This document shows positions 1 through 7,473 of a DNA stretch of 64,000 nucleotides, one piece after another. Origin of the DNA: Bacteroidota bacterium. Lineage in GTDB: Bacteria; Bacteroidota; Ignavibacteria; Ignavibacteriales; Ignavibacteriaceae. Within the stretch, counting starts at the first letter, position 1, and each line of letters begins with the position of its first letter. The DNA lies in the NCBI GenBank assembly GCA_020161395.1, contig JAIUOE010000009.1, forward strand, positions 1 to 64,000, given 5' to 3'. Both the position numbers and the translations under genes were made by a program. The notes beneath the pieces are model-generated. The model was given only the letters and a program-made list of their open reading frames with translations, made no database searches and was not told the origin of the DNA.

Positions 1-5
1 ATTTT

Positions 6-86
6 GGGCATCCTTTTGACTGTTTGTGTTGGTTGTTTAATGATACACAAATTACTGAATTTTAGTAATATGCAGCGAGGATGCCC
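6..86. repeat. Distant 8-bp inverted repeat near the left edge
   Basis: GGGCATCC at 6-13 is matched by GGATGCCC at 79-86, with about 65 bases between. The stretch 1-142 holds no gene and lies downstream of the serine hydrolase gene. The pairing could form the base of a long stem or be chance; no T-run follows closely enough to call a terminator. Confidence 0.3.
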
Positions 87-142
87 CTTATTATTTTAAA
101 TTAACTTTTTAAACATACCTTCTCATAGATCAAAGTTCATAG

Positions 143-1675
143 CTATTTCAAATACACCATCTTCTTTTGGTATGCAAACATTCTTCCGGCATTATTGAGG
201 ATCGAAAGTTTATAAGTATAAATTCCTGACGGGAGGTTATCGGGTTTGAATCGTGCGTTGAAGGAGCCGGCAGGGTGGTCACCTGAAACGAGTACCGACA
301 CTTCTTCACCGAGCATGTTGAACACGGAAAGCTTCACAAATGCTGATTCTGCGAGGGTATAGACTATTGTGGTTGCCGGATTAAATGGATTGGGATAATT
401 CTGCAAAAGGGCGAAGGTGTTAGCCTGTGGTTCTTCTTCTTCCACTCCCGTGAGGTTGTTCATTTCCGAAAGGCATGCCTGAAAGACATCTTCCTCCACA
501 TCATACCAGCCGCTGTAAACGCCATATCCCCATTGACCGCCGTTGGTGATGAAAACTATTCCAAACCGTTTACCGGTTGGGTAGTATGCATCGCTGATAA
601 GTCCATAAGCTTCACCGGGATGACCGTAGAGTACTTCAGATGGCAGCAATTCGGTGGTTCTGTGCTGTCCGTAGCTGTAGGAATTGAAGATACCGTAGTA
701 GTTGTTGCCGTTGGTGTTGTCGTAGATCCAGTTCATCACTCTTAGTCGGGCACAGGTGGTGTCATTTAAGATACGAGAATTGCCGTACAAACCGTTATTA
801 AGAAGTGCAGTCAAAATTTTCGAAAGATCGTGAGCAGAAGTGCGGAGTCCACCTTGAGGACCAAATATCAGTCCGTTATTTCCGATAACATATTGCGAAA
901 AATCGCGAGGTGGAGGTTTAATACCGTTGAAGTTGTCCGCCTGTGCCACCCATTGTCCGCCGCTTTTTCTGTAGAGTACCGCAATATCGTTGAATGATGA
1001 AATGTCCTGAATGTTATATCCAGCATCCATCCCGAGGGGAATAAAAATATTTTCTCTGCAATAGATATCGAATCTCTTTCCTGAGACCTTTTCAACAACC
1101 GCTCCGATCACCCCAAAATCGACATTGGAGTATTGAAAATAGTTTGAATTTGGTGATTTGGTGTTGCTGAACATGTCGGAGGTGTAATATGATCCGCCTG
1201 AAGTCAGGAGAGCCTGAATATTTGGCGGTGGATTCTGATTGTAGGTAGCCGAAAGGAAACCGTCGTAGCCCGAACCGTCCCTCAGGCTTGCGGTATGGGA
1301 AATCACCTTTCGAACAGTAATTATGTCATTGGGATATGAAGGATTGCGTAGATTAAATCCGAGATAATTGCTGATGTCAGCATCGAGGTTTACAAGTCCT
1401 TTTTCATACAGTTGCATCAGTGCTATGGCAGCCACCATTTTTGAAATGGAGGCGATACGATAAATTGATGAATCGTTAACGGGAAGATTGCGCCCCACAT
1501 CCCTTAGTCCAAATCCTTTTGAATACGAAACTCCCTTATCCTTCACTACCGTTACAGACATCCCGAGGACGCCCCTGTTATTTTTTATTGCTTCAAGTTT
1601 TGTGGTTAGCTGTTGACTCTGTGAATGAATGCCCGTCGTAAGTAAGAGGAGGGCAAACAACAATGTCTTTTTCAT
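143..1675 (-). CDS. Secreted class C beta-lactamase-like serine hydrolase with T9SS sorting domain
   Basis: A 510-residue penicillin-binding/beta-lactamase (class C, esterase-type) fold protein. A signal peptide covers about residues 1-19 (MKKTLLFALLLLTTGIHSQ). The nucleophile motif SISK is at 76-79, a YSN motif at 182-184, and HPGE at 352-355 sits where the third catalytic box (KTG/HxG) is expected. From about 421 to 510 there is a type IX secretion C-terminal domain with the QNYPNPFNP motif, so the protein is predicted to be exported through the outer membrane and either released or surface bound. Family members are D-amino-acid peptidases, esterases or beta-lactam hydrolases; the substrate cannot be told from sequence. 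It appears monocistronic. A 7-bp hairpin lies directly upstream of the start at 1682-1711. Confidence 0.88.
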   Translation of the reverse strand: MKKTLLFALLLLTTGIHSQSQQLTTKLEAIKNNRGVLGMSVTVVKDKGVSYSKGFGLRDVGRNLPVNDSSIYRIASISKMVAAIALMQLYEKGLVNLDADISNYLGFNLRNPSYPNDIITVRKVISHTASLRDGSGYDGFLSATYNQNPPPNIQALLTSGGSYYTSDMFSNTKSPNSNYFQYSNVDFGVIGAVVEKVSGKRFDIYCRENIFIPLGMDAGYNIQDISSFNDIAVLYRKSGGQWVAQADNFNGIKPPPRDFSQYVIGNNGLIFGPQGGLRTSAHDLSKILTALLNNGLYGNSRILNDTTCARLRVMNWIYDNTNGNNYYGIFNSYSYGQHRTTELLPSEVLYGHPGEAYGLISDAYYPTGKRFGIVFITNGGQWGYGVYSGWYDVEEDVFQACLSEMNNLTGVEEEEPQANTFALLQNYPNPFNPATTIVYTLAESAFVKLSVFNMLGEEVSVLVSGDHPAGSFNARFKPDNLPSGIYTYKLSILNNAGRMFAYQKKMVYLK

Positions 1676-1681
1676 AAGATT

Positions 1682-1711
1682 CCCGTGTGAAAAAAGTAAA
1701 AGTTACACGGG
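1682..1711. promoter_or_regulatory. Hairpin in the leader of the serine hydrolase gene
   Basis: CCCGTGT at 1682-1688 pairs perfectly with ACACGGG at 1705-1711 around a 16-base loop. It lies just upstream of the minus-strand start codon at 1673-1675, so in the mRNA it would end close to the ribosome binding region. A translational or mRNA-stability role is inference only. Confidence 0.35.
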
Positions 1712-1744
1712 TAAATTAGTCATAATTTTTAGTGTGACTGCAAA

Positions 1745-1778
1745 AGGGGCGTTACTTATTGAATAACACCTCTTTTTT
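1745..1778. terminator. Bidirectional intrinsic terminator
   Basis: AGGGGCGTTA (1745-1754) pairs with TAACACCTCT (1764-1773) with one mismatch and one G-T pair around a 9-base loop. T-rich bases follow on the plus strand (1773-1778), and a short T-run follows on the minus strand. It sits directly after the stop of the metallophosphoesterase gene. Confidence 0.55.
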
Positions 1779-1779
1779 A

Positions 1780-2922
1780 CTATTCAAGCCTGATCTTCAG
1801 AAGTATCACTTCGGAATCACTTCCGAGTCTTACCGGCGGACCCCAAACACCGGCACCCGATGAAATGTAATATTGTGTGTTTCCTCTTTTATGGTAGCCC
1901 CAGGCTTTTTCATAGATCTTCTGAACGATAAGATTGGCGGGGAACAACTGCCCGTTGTGGGTATGTCCCGAAAGCTGCAGATCCACTCCGTTTTGTTCCG
2001 CCTGTTCAAGGTTGTAGGGCTGGTGATCGAGTAAAATTACGGGGAGATTCAGCTCTTTTACACTTTCCATCAGTTCGGAGAGTTCTTTCCTTTTTTTATT
2101 GGCAAACCTGTTGATGGAGAGGTCTTCTCTTCCGACCACCACCAGTGAACTATCTATTACAATGCTTGAATCAGCAAGGAGGGAGATGCCCGATCTTTTG
2201 ATAAATTCGACACTCTCCCGGTATCCGTTTATAAACTCATGGTTGCCATTGATGGTGTAAACGCCCAGCGGTGCCTTTATTTCCCGCAGTTTTTTGTCGA
2301 TCTGGTGCCTCTCAAGGTGGTGTGCCTTGTCATCAATAATATCACCACCCATAAGAATAAGATCGGGATTGAGACCTTTCAAAATATCGTGAATCTGGAC
2401 AGCCTTTCCGTAACCTGTTATTGGCGAGAAGTGGGAATCGGAAAGAAACGCGATCTTCATTTCGGAAACTTTACTTCCTTTTTTTGGAAGTGTAATCTCC
2501 AGGGTTTTCACCTTGATGTCACCAGCGTTGTAGAGACCGTACCCGACCACTCCGATCAGATAAACCATCACAACACCAAAGACGGCGAGCTTGAAGTACT
2601 GCGGGTTTGAAAAGATATTGTAAGGAACAAAAGGGAAAAAGCGGTCGATCAGTCTGACTATATCGAGAAGGAAAACCGCCATAAATGAATAAAGAAGTAT
2701 CGCAAACCAGAGTGCCCCCCAATAATGCACAATGTCGTACAGTATTCCGTCCCAGTCGAACACCCTGACGAGAATATATCCCAGCGCCCCGAGCAGGAAG
2801 ATGGAAGAGTAAACAATTTTAAGGTAAAGCGGTGCTGCATCTATCGCCTGAAGACCCCTGAGATATACATAAAGGTTCGCAGAACCGTAAACGAGGAAGA
2901 AGATTGTGAAAAATATTGCCAT
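1780..2922 (-). CDS. Membrane-anchored calcineurin-like metallophosphoesterase
   Basis: A 380-residue protein with about four hydrophobic helices in the first 135 residues (around 2-22, 33-52, 68-90, 112-130), followed by a calcineurin-like phosphoesterase domain. The metal-binding motifs are visible in order: DSH at 162-164, GGDIIDD near 192-198, GNHE at 226-229 and GHTH near 313. This is the YkuE/YaeI-like arrangement, where the catalytic domain acts on the outer face of the membrane, often on phospholipids such as UDP-diacylglucosamine or on other phosphodiesters. The substrate here is unknown. The catalytic motifs all look intact. It stands alone between a terminator and a divergently transcribed gmhA. 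Confidence 0.85.
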   Translation of the reverse strand: MAIFFTIFFLVYGSANLYVYLRGLQAIDAAPLYLKIVYSSIFLLGALGYILVRVFDWDGILYDIVHYWGALWFAILLYSFMAVFLLDIVRLIDRFFPFVPYNIFSNPQYFKLAVFGVVMVYLIGVVGYGLYNAGDIKVKTLEITLPKKGSKVSEMKIAFLSDSHFSPITGYGKAVQIHDILKGLNPDLILMGGDIIDDKAHHLERHQIDKKLREIKAPLGVYTINGNHEFINGYRESVEFIKRSGISLLADSSIVIDSSLVVVGREDLSINRFANKKRKELSELMESVKELNLPVILLDHQPYNLEQAEQNGVDLQLSGHTHNGQLFPANLIVQKIYEKAWGYHKRGNTQYYISSGAGVWGPPVRLGSDSEVILLKIRLE

Positions 2923-3125
2923 GTTGTTTGTTTTAAGGTATTAAATGTCGAAATTCACCGGTCACAGGATTAGCCCGCACACAACAGCAGTTTTAGAGAG
3001 GATCAGCGGATGCAAGTTATAACACCGATAAACCCGATTTTGTTCAATTGGCGGTTTTTATTCCTCTTCTATCAAAACTAAAAGAGTTAAGTTTGTAGAT
3101 TGTTAATAATAAAATTACGGAAAAA

Positions 3126-3722
3126 ATGCTTAAAAAAGATTTTCTTGTAGCATCACTGAACGAAAGTGCACAGACAAAACTTGACATGATTGAAGCCTGC
3201 GGAGATGACATTCTTGCGGCGATAACCCTCTTTGTTGAATCATTCAAAAACGGCAAAAAGCTCCTCCTCTGTGGAAACGGTGGAAGTGCTGCCGACTGTC
3301 AGCATCTCGCAACCGAGTTTATGATCAGACTCAATCACGAATTAAACAGACCCGCAATTCCCGCGATAGCACTGACAACAGACACTTCCAATCTAACTGC
3401 CGGTGGAAACGACATCGGTTTCGAGAATGTTTTCGCAAGAAATGTTGAAGGACTCGGAAACACAGGCGATCTCCTGATGGCCGTCTCGACATCGGGAAAC
3501 TCCGGAAATGTCTTGAAAGCAGTCGAAAAAGCGAAAGAGAAGGGGATGAAAGTGGTTGGCTTCCTCGGTGGCACAGGCGGAAAACTTAAATCGATGGTCG
3601 ATGTGGCAATAGTAATCCCTTCGAATAATGTCCAGAGAATTCAGGAAGGACACATCACTGCGGGGCACATCATTTTCGAACTAACCGAACTTGAACTTTA
3701 TTCCGGTAAAATAAAAGGATAG
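3126..3722 (+). CDS. gmhA: Phosphoheptose isomerase
   Basis: A 198-residue SIS-domain protein matching sedoheptulose-7-phosphate isomerase in length and motifs. This enzyme makes D-glycero-D-manno-heptose 7-phosphate, the first step towards ADP-heptose for the lipopolysaccharide inner core. The signature GNGGSAADCQHLATEF is near residues 50-65, followed by the sugar-phosphate loop SxSGNSGN near 120-127 and the C-terminal helix with EGHITAGHIIFELTE. It ends 4 bases before the FAD oxidoreductase gene, so the two are probably co-transcribed, although no metabolic link is evident. The other ADP-heptose genes are not in this window. Confidence 0.9.
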   Translation: MLKKDFLVASLNESAQTKLDMIEACGDDILAAITLFVESFKNGKKLLLCGNGGSAADCQHLATEFMIRLNHELNRPAIPAIALTTDTSNLTAGGNDIGFENVFARNVEGLGNTGDLLMAVSTSGNSGNVLKAVEKAKEKGMKVVGFLGGTGGKLKSMVDVAIVIPSNNVQRIQEGHITAGHIIFELTELELYSGKIKG

Positions 3723-3726
3723 CGAT

Positions 3727-5484
3727 TTGAAAACGGAATTGTTGATTATTGGCGGCGGTGCCTCGGGCATCTGTGCCGGAATTCAGGCTGCCCGCATGGG
3801 TATTAAAACCCTGATTGTTGAAGAATCCTCCATGGTCGGCGGAATGTTCCTAGCTGCCGGTGTAACTGCTTTCGACGGGAACAAATATGCAGTCGGAGGC
3901 GGAATTTTTGGCGAGTTCAGAAAAAAAATTGAAGACCACTACGGCGGTCCTGACAACACCTTCACCGGCTGGATCAGTCTTACCTGTTTCGAACCCCGCG
4001 TTGGACAAAAAGCCCTCGACGAACTCATCGCCTCCGCAGGTGACAACCTCACCATATGGTACAACACCAAACTCGTCTCAATAATCAAGGATGCGAATAA
4101 TGTCAGGGGGGCGGTGGTTCGAGTACCTGAGAACTTGAGTACTCGAGTACCAGAGTACCAAAGAACCGGAGTATCGGAGAATCTGAGTAATGAAGAAACA
4201 GAGCACTCATATACTCAAGTTCTCAATTACTCAAGTACTCAAGTTCAGATCCACGCTGATATTACCGTTGAAGCTACCGAGTACGGGGATGTACTTTATC
4301 TGGCGGGACTGCCTTTCAGGTTTGGGAGGGAGTCAACATTTGAGTCAGGTGAACCCTCTGCTCCGCATGATCCCGATGAGATAATTCAGGACCTCACTTT
4401 TTGTGCGATTCTTAAAAAAGATCCCGACAACATTAAAATTGTACCTCCATCAGAGAATTACGATCCCGAAAGATTTGTAAACTCAACAGCGGAACATTCC
4501 AATTCGACGGATGAAGCATATCTGAACCACAAACTTCACAACTGGGAGAGCTTCATTTCTTATGCCGCACTTCCCAATGATAAATATCTCCTTAACTGGC
4601 CCTTCAGATCGAACGATTATCCGACCACAAGGGAAATCTATGACGATTTCGAAAAAAGGGAATGGCACCTCGAGAAGGCGAAGGAGCTGACCCGCGACTA
4701 CATCCACTACATGCAAACGAAGCTCGGTCATCCCGAGTGGGGAATCGATGAAACAGCTTATGACACTCCAGACCACTTCCCCCCGATTCCTTATGTTCGT
4801 GAAAGCAGAAGAGGCATCGGAAATTATTACATGAGAGAATGGGATGTGGTGCCCGATGAATATACCTTGAGACCTCCCCTCATCAGCGACTCGATTGCCG
4901 TGGGCGACTATTTCCTCGACCACCATCACAGCCACATGTTCAAGGAACCCGAAGAGAGGCTGTTCGAGGAACTTCCTGCAAATGCACCGTTTCAGATTCC
5001 GATGGACTGCCTTATCCCTGCCGGAGTGAACGGACTCCTTCTCGCAGAAAAATCGATTTCCGTATCGCATATTGTGAATGGTTGCACCAGACTTCAACCG
5101 TGTGTAATGCTTATTGGTCAGGCGGTTGGTGCCCTCGCTGCCCTCTCCATTAAAAAGGAGAGAAGACCCGCAGACATTTCCGTGATGGATGTTCAGGATG
5201 TCCTCCTCGAAGCGGGTTGCCAGCTTTTCCCCTACAAAGACCTCTGGAATACAAATCCCCGGTTTACCAAGATACAGGAACTCGCCATTGCCGGATTCTT
5301 TGTGGTGAAAGAGGATTTCTCATTCAGTGGTGAGGAACCCGTTACTGCTCAGGAAATCGAAGCTTATCTCGAAGCTTTCGAAATGGACAGTGACGAGGCA
5401 AACGAAATTGTGTTCGAACACGAGGGGAAACCCCGTTACGAACTTTTTGACACACTATACAATCTACTTAAAGCCGGATACTAA
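3727..5484 (+). CDS. FAD-dependent oxidoreductase (FAD_oxidored family) carrying an in-frame repeat array
   Basis: A 585-residue flavoprotein of the FAD_oxidored (PF12831-like) type. It starts at a TTG codon preceded by AAAGGA; this start is needed because the dinucleotide-binding motif GGGASG begins at residue 9. VEATEYGD near 182-189 is the second FAD-contact motif of the family. Residues about 132-174 are encoded entirely by a period-8 nucleotide array (4121-4248) rich in Ser, Thr, Glu and Gln. It falls in the loop between a beta-strand (AVVRV) and the strand leading to VEATEYGD, where relatives normally have a short turn. The reading frame stays open through all 16 units. The product is cytosolic by the lack of a signal peptide; the substrate is unknown. 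The stop overlaps the start of the M14 peptidase gene (TAATG). Confidence 0.8.
   Translation: MKTELLIIGGGASGICAGIQAARMGIKTLIVEESSMVGGMFLAAGVTAFDGNKYAVGGGIFGEFRKKIEDHYGGPDNTFTGWISLTCFEPRVGQKALDELIASAGDNLTIWYNTKLVSIIKDANNVRGAVVRVPENLSTRVPEYQRTGVSENLSNEETEHSYTQVLNYSSTQVQIHADITVEATEYGDVLYLAGLPFRFGRESTFESGEPSAPHDPDEIIQDLTFCAILKKDPDNIKIVPPSENYDPERFVNSTAEHSNSTDEAYLNHKLHNWESFISYAALPNDKYLLNWPFRSNDYPTTREIYDDFEKREWHLEKAKELTRDYIHYMQTKLGHPEWGIDETAYDTPDHFPPIPYVRESRRGIGNYYMREWDVVPDEYTLRPPLISDSIAVGDYFLDHHHSHMFKEPEERLFEELPANAPFQIPMDCLIPAGVNGLLLAEKSISVSHIVNGCTRLQPCVMLIGQAVGALAALSIKKERRPADISVMDVQDVLLEAGCQLFPYKDLWNTNPRFTKIQELAIAGFFVVKEDFSFSGEEPVTAQEIEAYLEAFEMDSDEANEIVFEHEGKPRYELFDTLYNLLKAGY
4121..4248. repeat. 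Period-8 array A, in frame inside the FAD oxidoreductase gene
   Basis: Sixteen consecutive 8-nt units in unbroken phase. Plus-sense words such as GAGTACCT, GAGAACTT, GAGTACTC and GAGTACCA fill the first half; complementary-sense words such as AAGTTCTC, AATTACTC and AAGTACTC fill the second. The two halves can pair into a long imperfect hairpin. Because the period is not a multiple of three, each unit is read in a different frame, yet no stop codon interrupts. It resembles array C at 15451-15529 in word content. Confidence 0.85.
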
Positions 5485-7451
5485 TGTTTAAGCAAATATT
5501 TGCTCTGTTTATTCTATCCGTCTCGCTGTTCGCACAAGGTGTTGACGACCAATACTTTGAAAAGAACGGCGAAGTCTGTTTCCGGTTCCCCGTCTTCGAC
5601 AAAAGGGAACTGCTTGAAATAACAAAGATCATATCGATCGATAAATTTGACGGTAAATTCGTTACCGCTTATGCAAATAAAGAACAATTCAGAAAATTTG
5701 AAAAGAACGGCTATAAGGTTGAAGTGTTGCCCCATCCGGGTGATGTTCCCGTCGCGATGGGAAATCCGAAAGCTCTCGGTCTGTGGGATACCTACCCGAC
5801 ATACGAGACCTATGTGCAGATGCTGAACGATCTCGCCCTCGATTATCCCAACCTCTGCAGAATTGTGGATGCGGGTACCACCACGCAGGGGAGGAAAATA
5901 CTCTTCGCCGTAATATCCGACAATGTGAACACAACCGAGGCTGAACCCCGCTTTATGCACTCCTCCTCGATGCACGGTGATGAAACCGCTGCCTTCGTCA
6001 ATATGATCAGGCTTGCGGATTACCTCCTGTCGAACTACGGTATCGATCCTCTCGTAACCACTCTCGTGAACAATCTTGAGATATGGATAAATCCGCTTGC
6101 GAATCCGGACGGCACTTACCGCTCGGGTAACTCAACCGTTACGGGCGCAAGAAGAGGAAATGCGAACAATATCGACATCAACAGAAACTTCCCCGATCCC
6201 GTTCAGGGACAACATCCCGACGGATACGCATGGCAGCCCGAAACCCAGATAATGATGAATCTCGCCACCTCCAGAAATTTCAACCTTTCTGCAAATTACC
6301 ACGGTGGTGCCGAAGTTGTTAACTACCCGTGGGATTCAAGAATTGCCCGCCATCCCGATGACAACTGGTGGCAGGTGATCTCGAGAAGATTTGCCGATAC
6401 TGTCCATTTTTACTGCAACAACAACGGCTATCTCACCGATTTGAACAACGGCATTACAAACGGGTGGGACTGGTACTCGGTCTATGGCGGAAGACAGGAT
6501 TATTTTACCTACTTCAGATATGGAAGAGAACTGACAATCGAACTCTCGAGCACAAAACTGATTGCAGGCTCCTACATCCCGACCATCTGGGCGTACAATA
6601 AAAATGCCTGGCTGAACCTGATGAAAGAATTGCTTACAGGCATAGGTGGAGCTGTCAGAAATCCTGACGGAGCACCCGTCAGGGCAAAAATCTTCATTAA
6701 CGGTCACGATAACACAAATTCAGAGGTCTATTCCGATTCCCTTTCGGGTGCCTATGCCCGTCTGATTTTTCCGGGATCGTATAACCTGACAGTTTCTGCA
6801 CCCGGATATCAGACACTCACCATCGACAATGTGGCTGTTCCTGCAGGGGTGAAAACTCCACTCGACATCACTCTTTATCCTGTCGGCTGGACTCCGGTTG
6901 AACTGACTTCATTCTCTTCCGAAACGGTAACGGGGGGAGTGAAACTCTTCTGGACAACGGCAACCGAGACAAACAACTCCCGTTTTGATATCGAAATGTC
7001 GAAAGATGGTTCCAATTTTGAGGTGGTGTCATCTGTCAGAGGTGCCGGCACTTCCACAACACACAACAGTTACGAAGCGACAGTTCCTCTTTCTGAAAAA
7101 GGGACATACCACTTCCGGTTGAAACAGATCGACCTCGACGGCTCGTTCACGAACAGCAACACAATTCAGGCTGAATACGGCGTTATCGGCAGTTTTGTGC
7201 TCGATCAGAACTACCCGAACCCCTTTAATTCTTCCACGGTTCTCAACTTTTCACTACCCTCTGCCTCACATGTCACTCTGATTGTCTGGTCAATCGAGGG
7301 ACAGGAAATTGATAAAAAAGACCTCGGAACAATGGAAGCGGGTAACCACTCTCTCAGATATGAGGCAGCAAACCTGACGAGCGGAAACTACATATTCAGA
7401 TTGAATGCGGGGAGTTTTACCGCTTCAAGAAAATTCACATATCTAAAATAA
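5484..7451 (+). CDS. Secreted M14 zinc carboxypeptidase with T9SS sorting domain
   Basis: A 655-residue protein with a signal peptide (about 1-18), a linker, and an M14 metallocarboxypeptidase domain from about 100 to 385. The zinc ligands are H164 and E167 (HGDE) and H273 (NYHGG). R234/N235 (NRNF) bind the substrate C-terminus, and E353 (TIELSS) is the catalytic glutamate, so it should be active. A carboxypeptidase-regulatory-like beta domain follows near 390-465, then a further beta region and a T9SS C-terminal domain (about 570-655) with QNYPNPFN. The protein should be secreted and trim C-terminal residues from extracellular peptides. It starts on the stop codon of the FAD oxidoreductase gene and is followed 22 bases later by the S46 peptidase, suggesting a peptide-scavenging operon. 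Confidence 0.9.
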   Translation: MFKQIFALFILSVSLFAQGVDDQYFEKNGEVCFRFPVFDKRELLEITKIISIDKFDGKFVTAYANKEQFRKFEKNGYKVEVLPHPGDVPVAMGNPKALGLWDTYPTYETYVQMLNDLALDYPNLCRIVDAGTTTQGRKILFAVISDNVNTTEAEPRFMHSSSMHGDETAAFVNMIRLADYLLSNYGIDPLVTTLVNNLEIWINPLANPDGTYRSGNSTVTGARRGNANNIDINRNFPDPVQGQHPDGYAWQPETQIMMNLATSRNFNLSANYHGGAEVVNYPWDSRIARHPDDNWWQVISRRFADTVHFYCNNNGYLTDLNNGITNGWDWYSVYGGRQDYFTYFRYGRELTIELSSTKLIAGSYIPTIWAYNKNAWLNLMKELLTGIGGAVRNPDGAPVRAKIFINGHDNTNSEVYSDSLSGAYARLIFPGSYNLTVSAPGYQTLTIDNVAVPAGVKTPLDITLYPVGWTPVELTSFSSETVTGGVKLFWTTATETNNSRFDIEMSKDGSNFEVVSSVRGAGTSTTHNSYEATVPLSEKGTYHFRLKQIDLDGSFTNSNTIQAEYGVIGSFVLDQNYPNPFNSSTVLNFSLPSASHVTLIVWSIEGQEIDKKDLGTMEAGNHSLRYEAANLTSGNYIFRLNAGSFTASRKFTYLK

Positions 7452-7473
7452 CAGGACTACGGAGCAACCCAAG

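Noticed and set aside
4121-4248. Assembly artefact in the FAD oxidoreductase gene
   Set aside because: The array is in perfect phase, keeps the reading frame and has word relatives elsewhere; an artefact would be unlikely to do all three, although read mapping would settle it.
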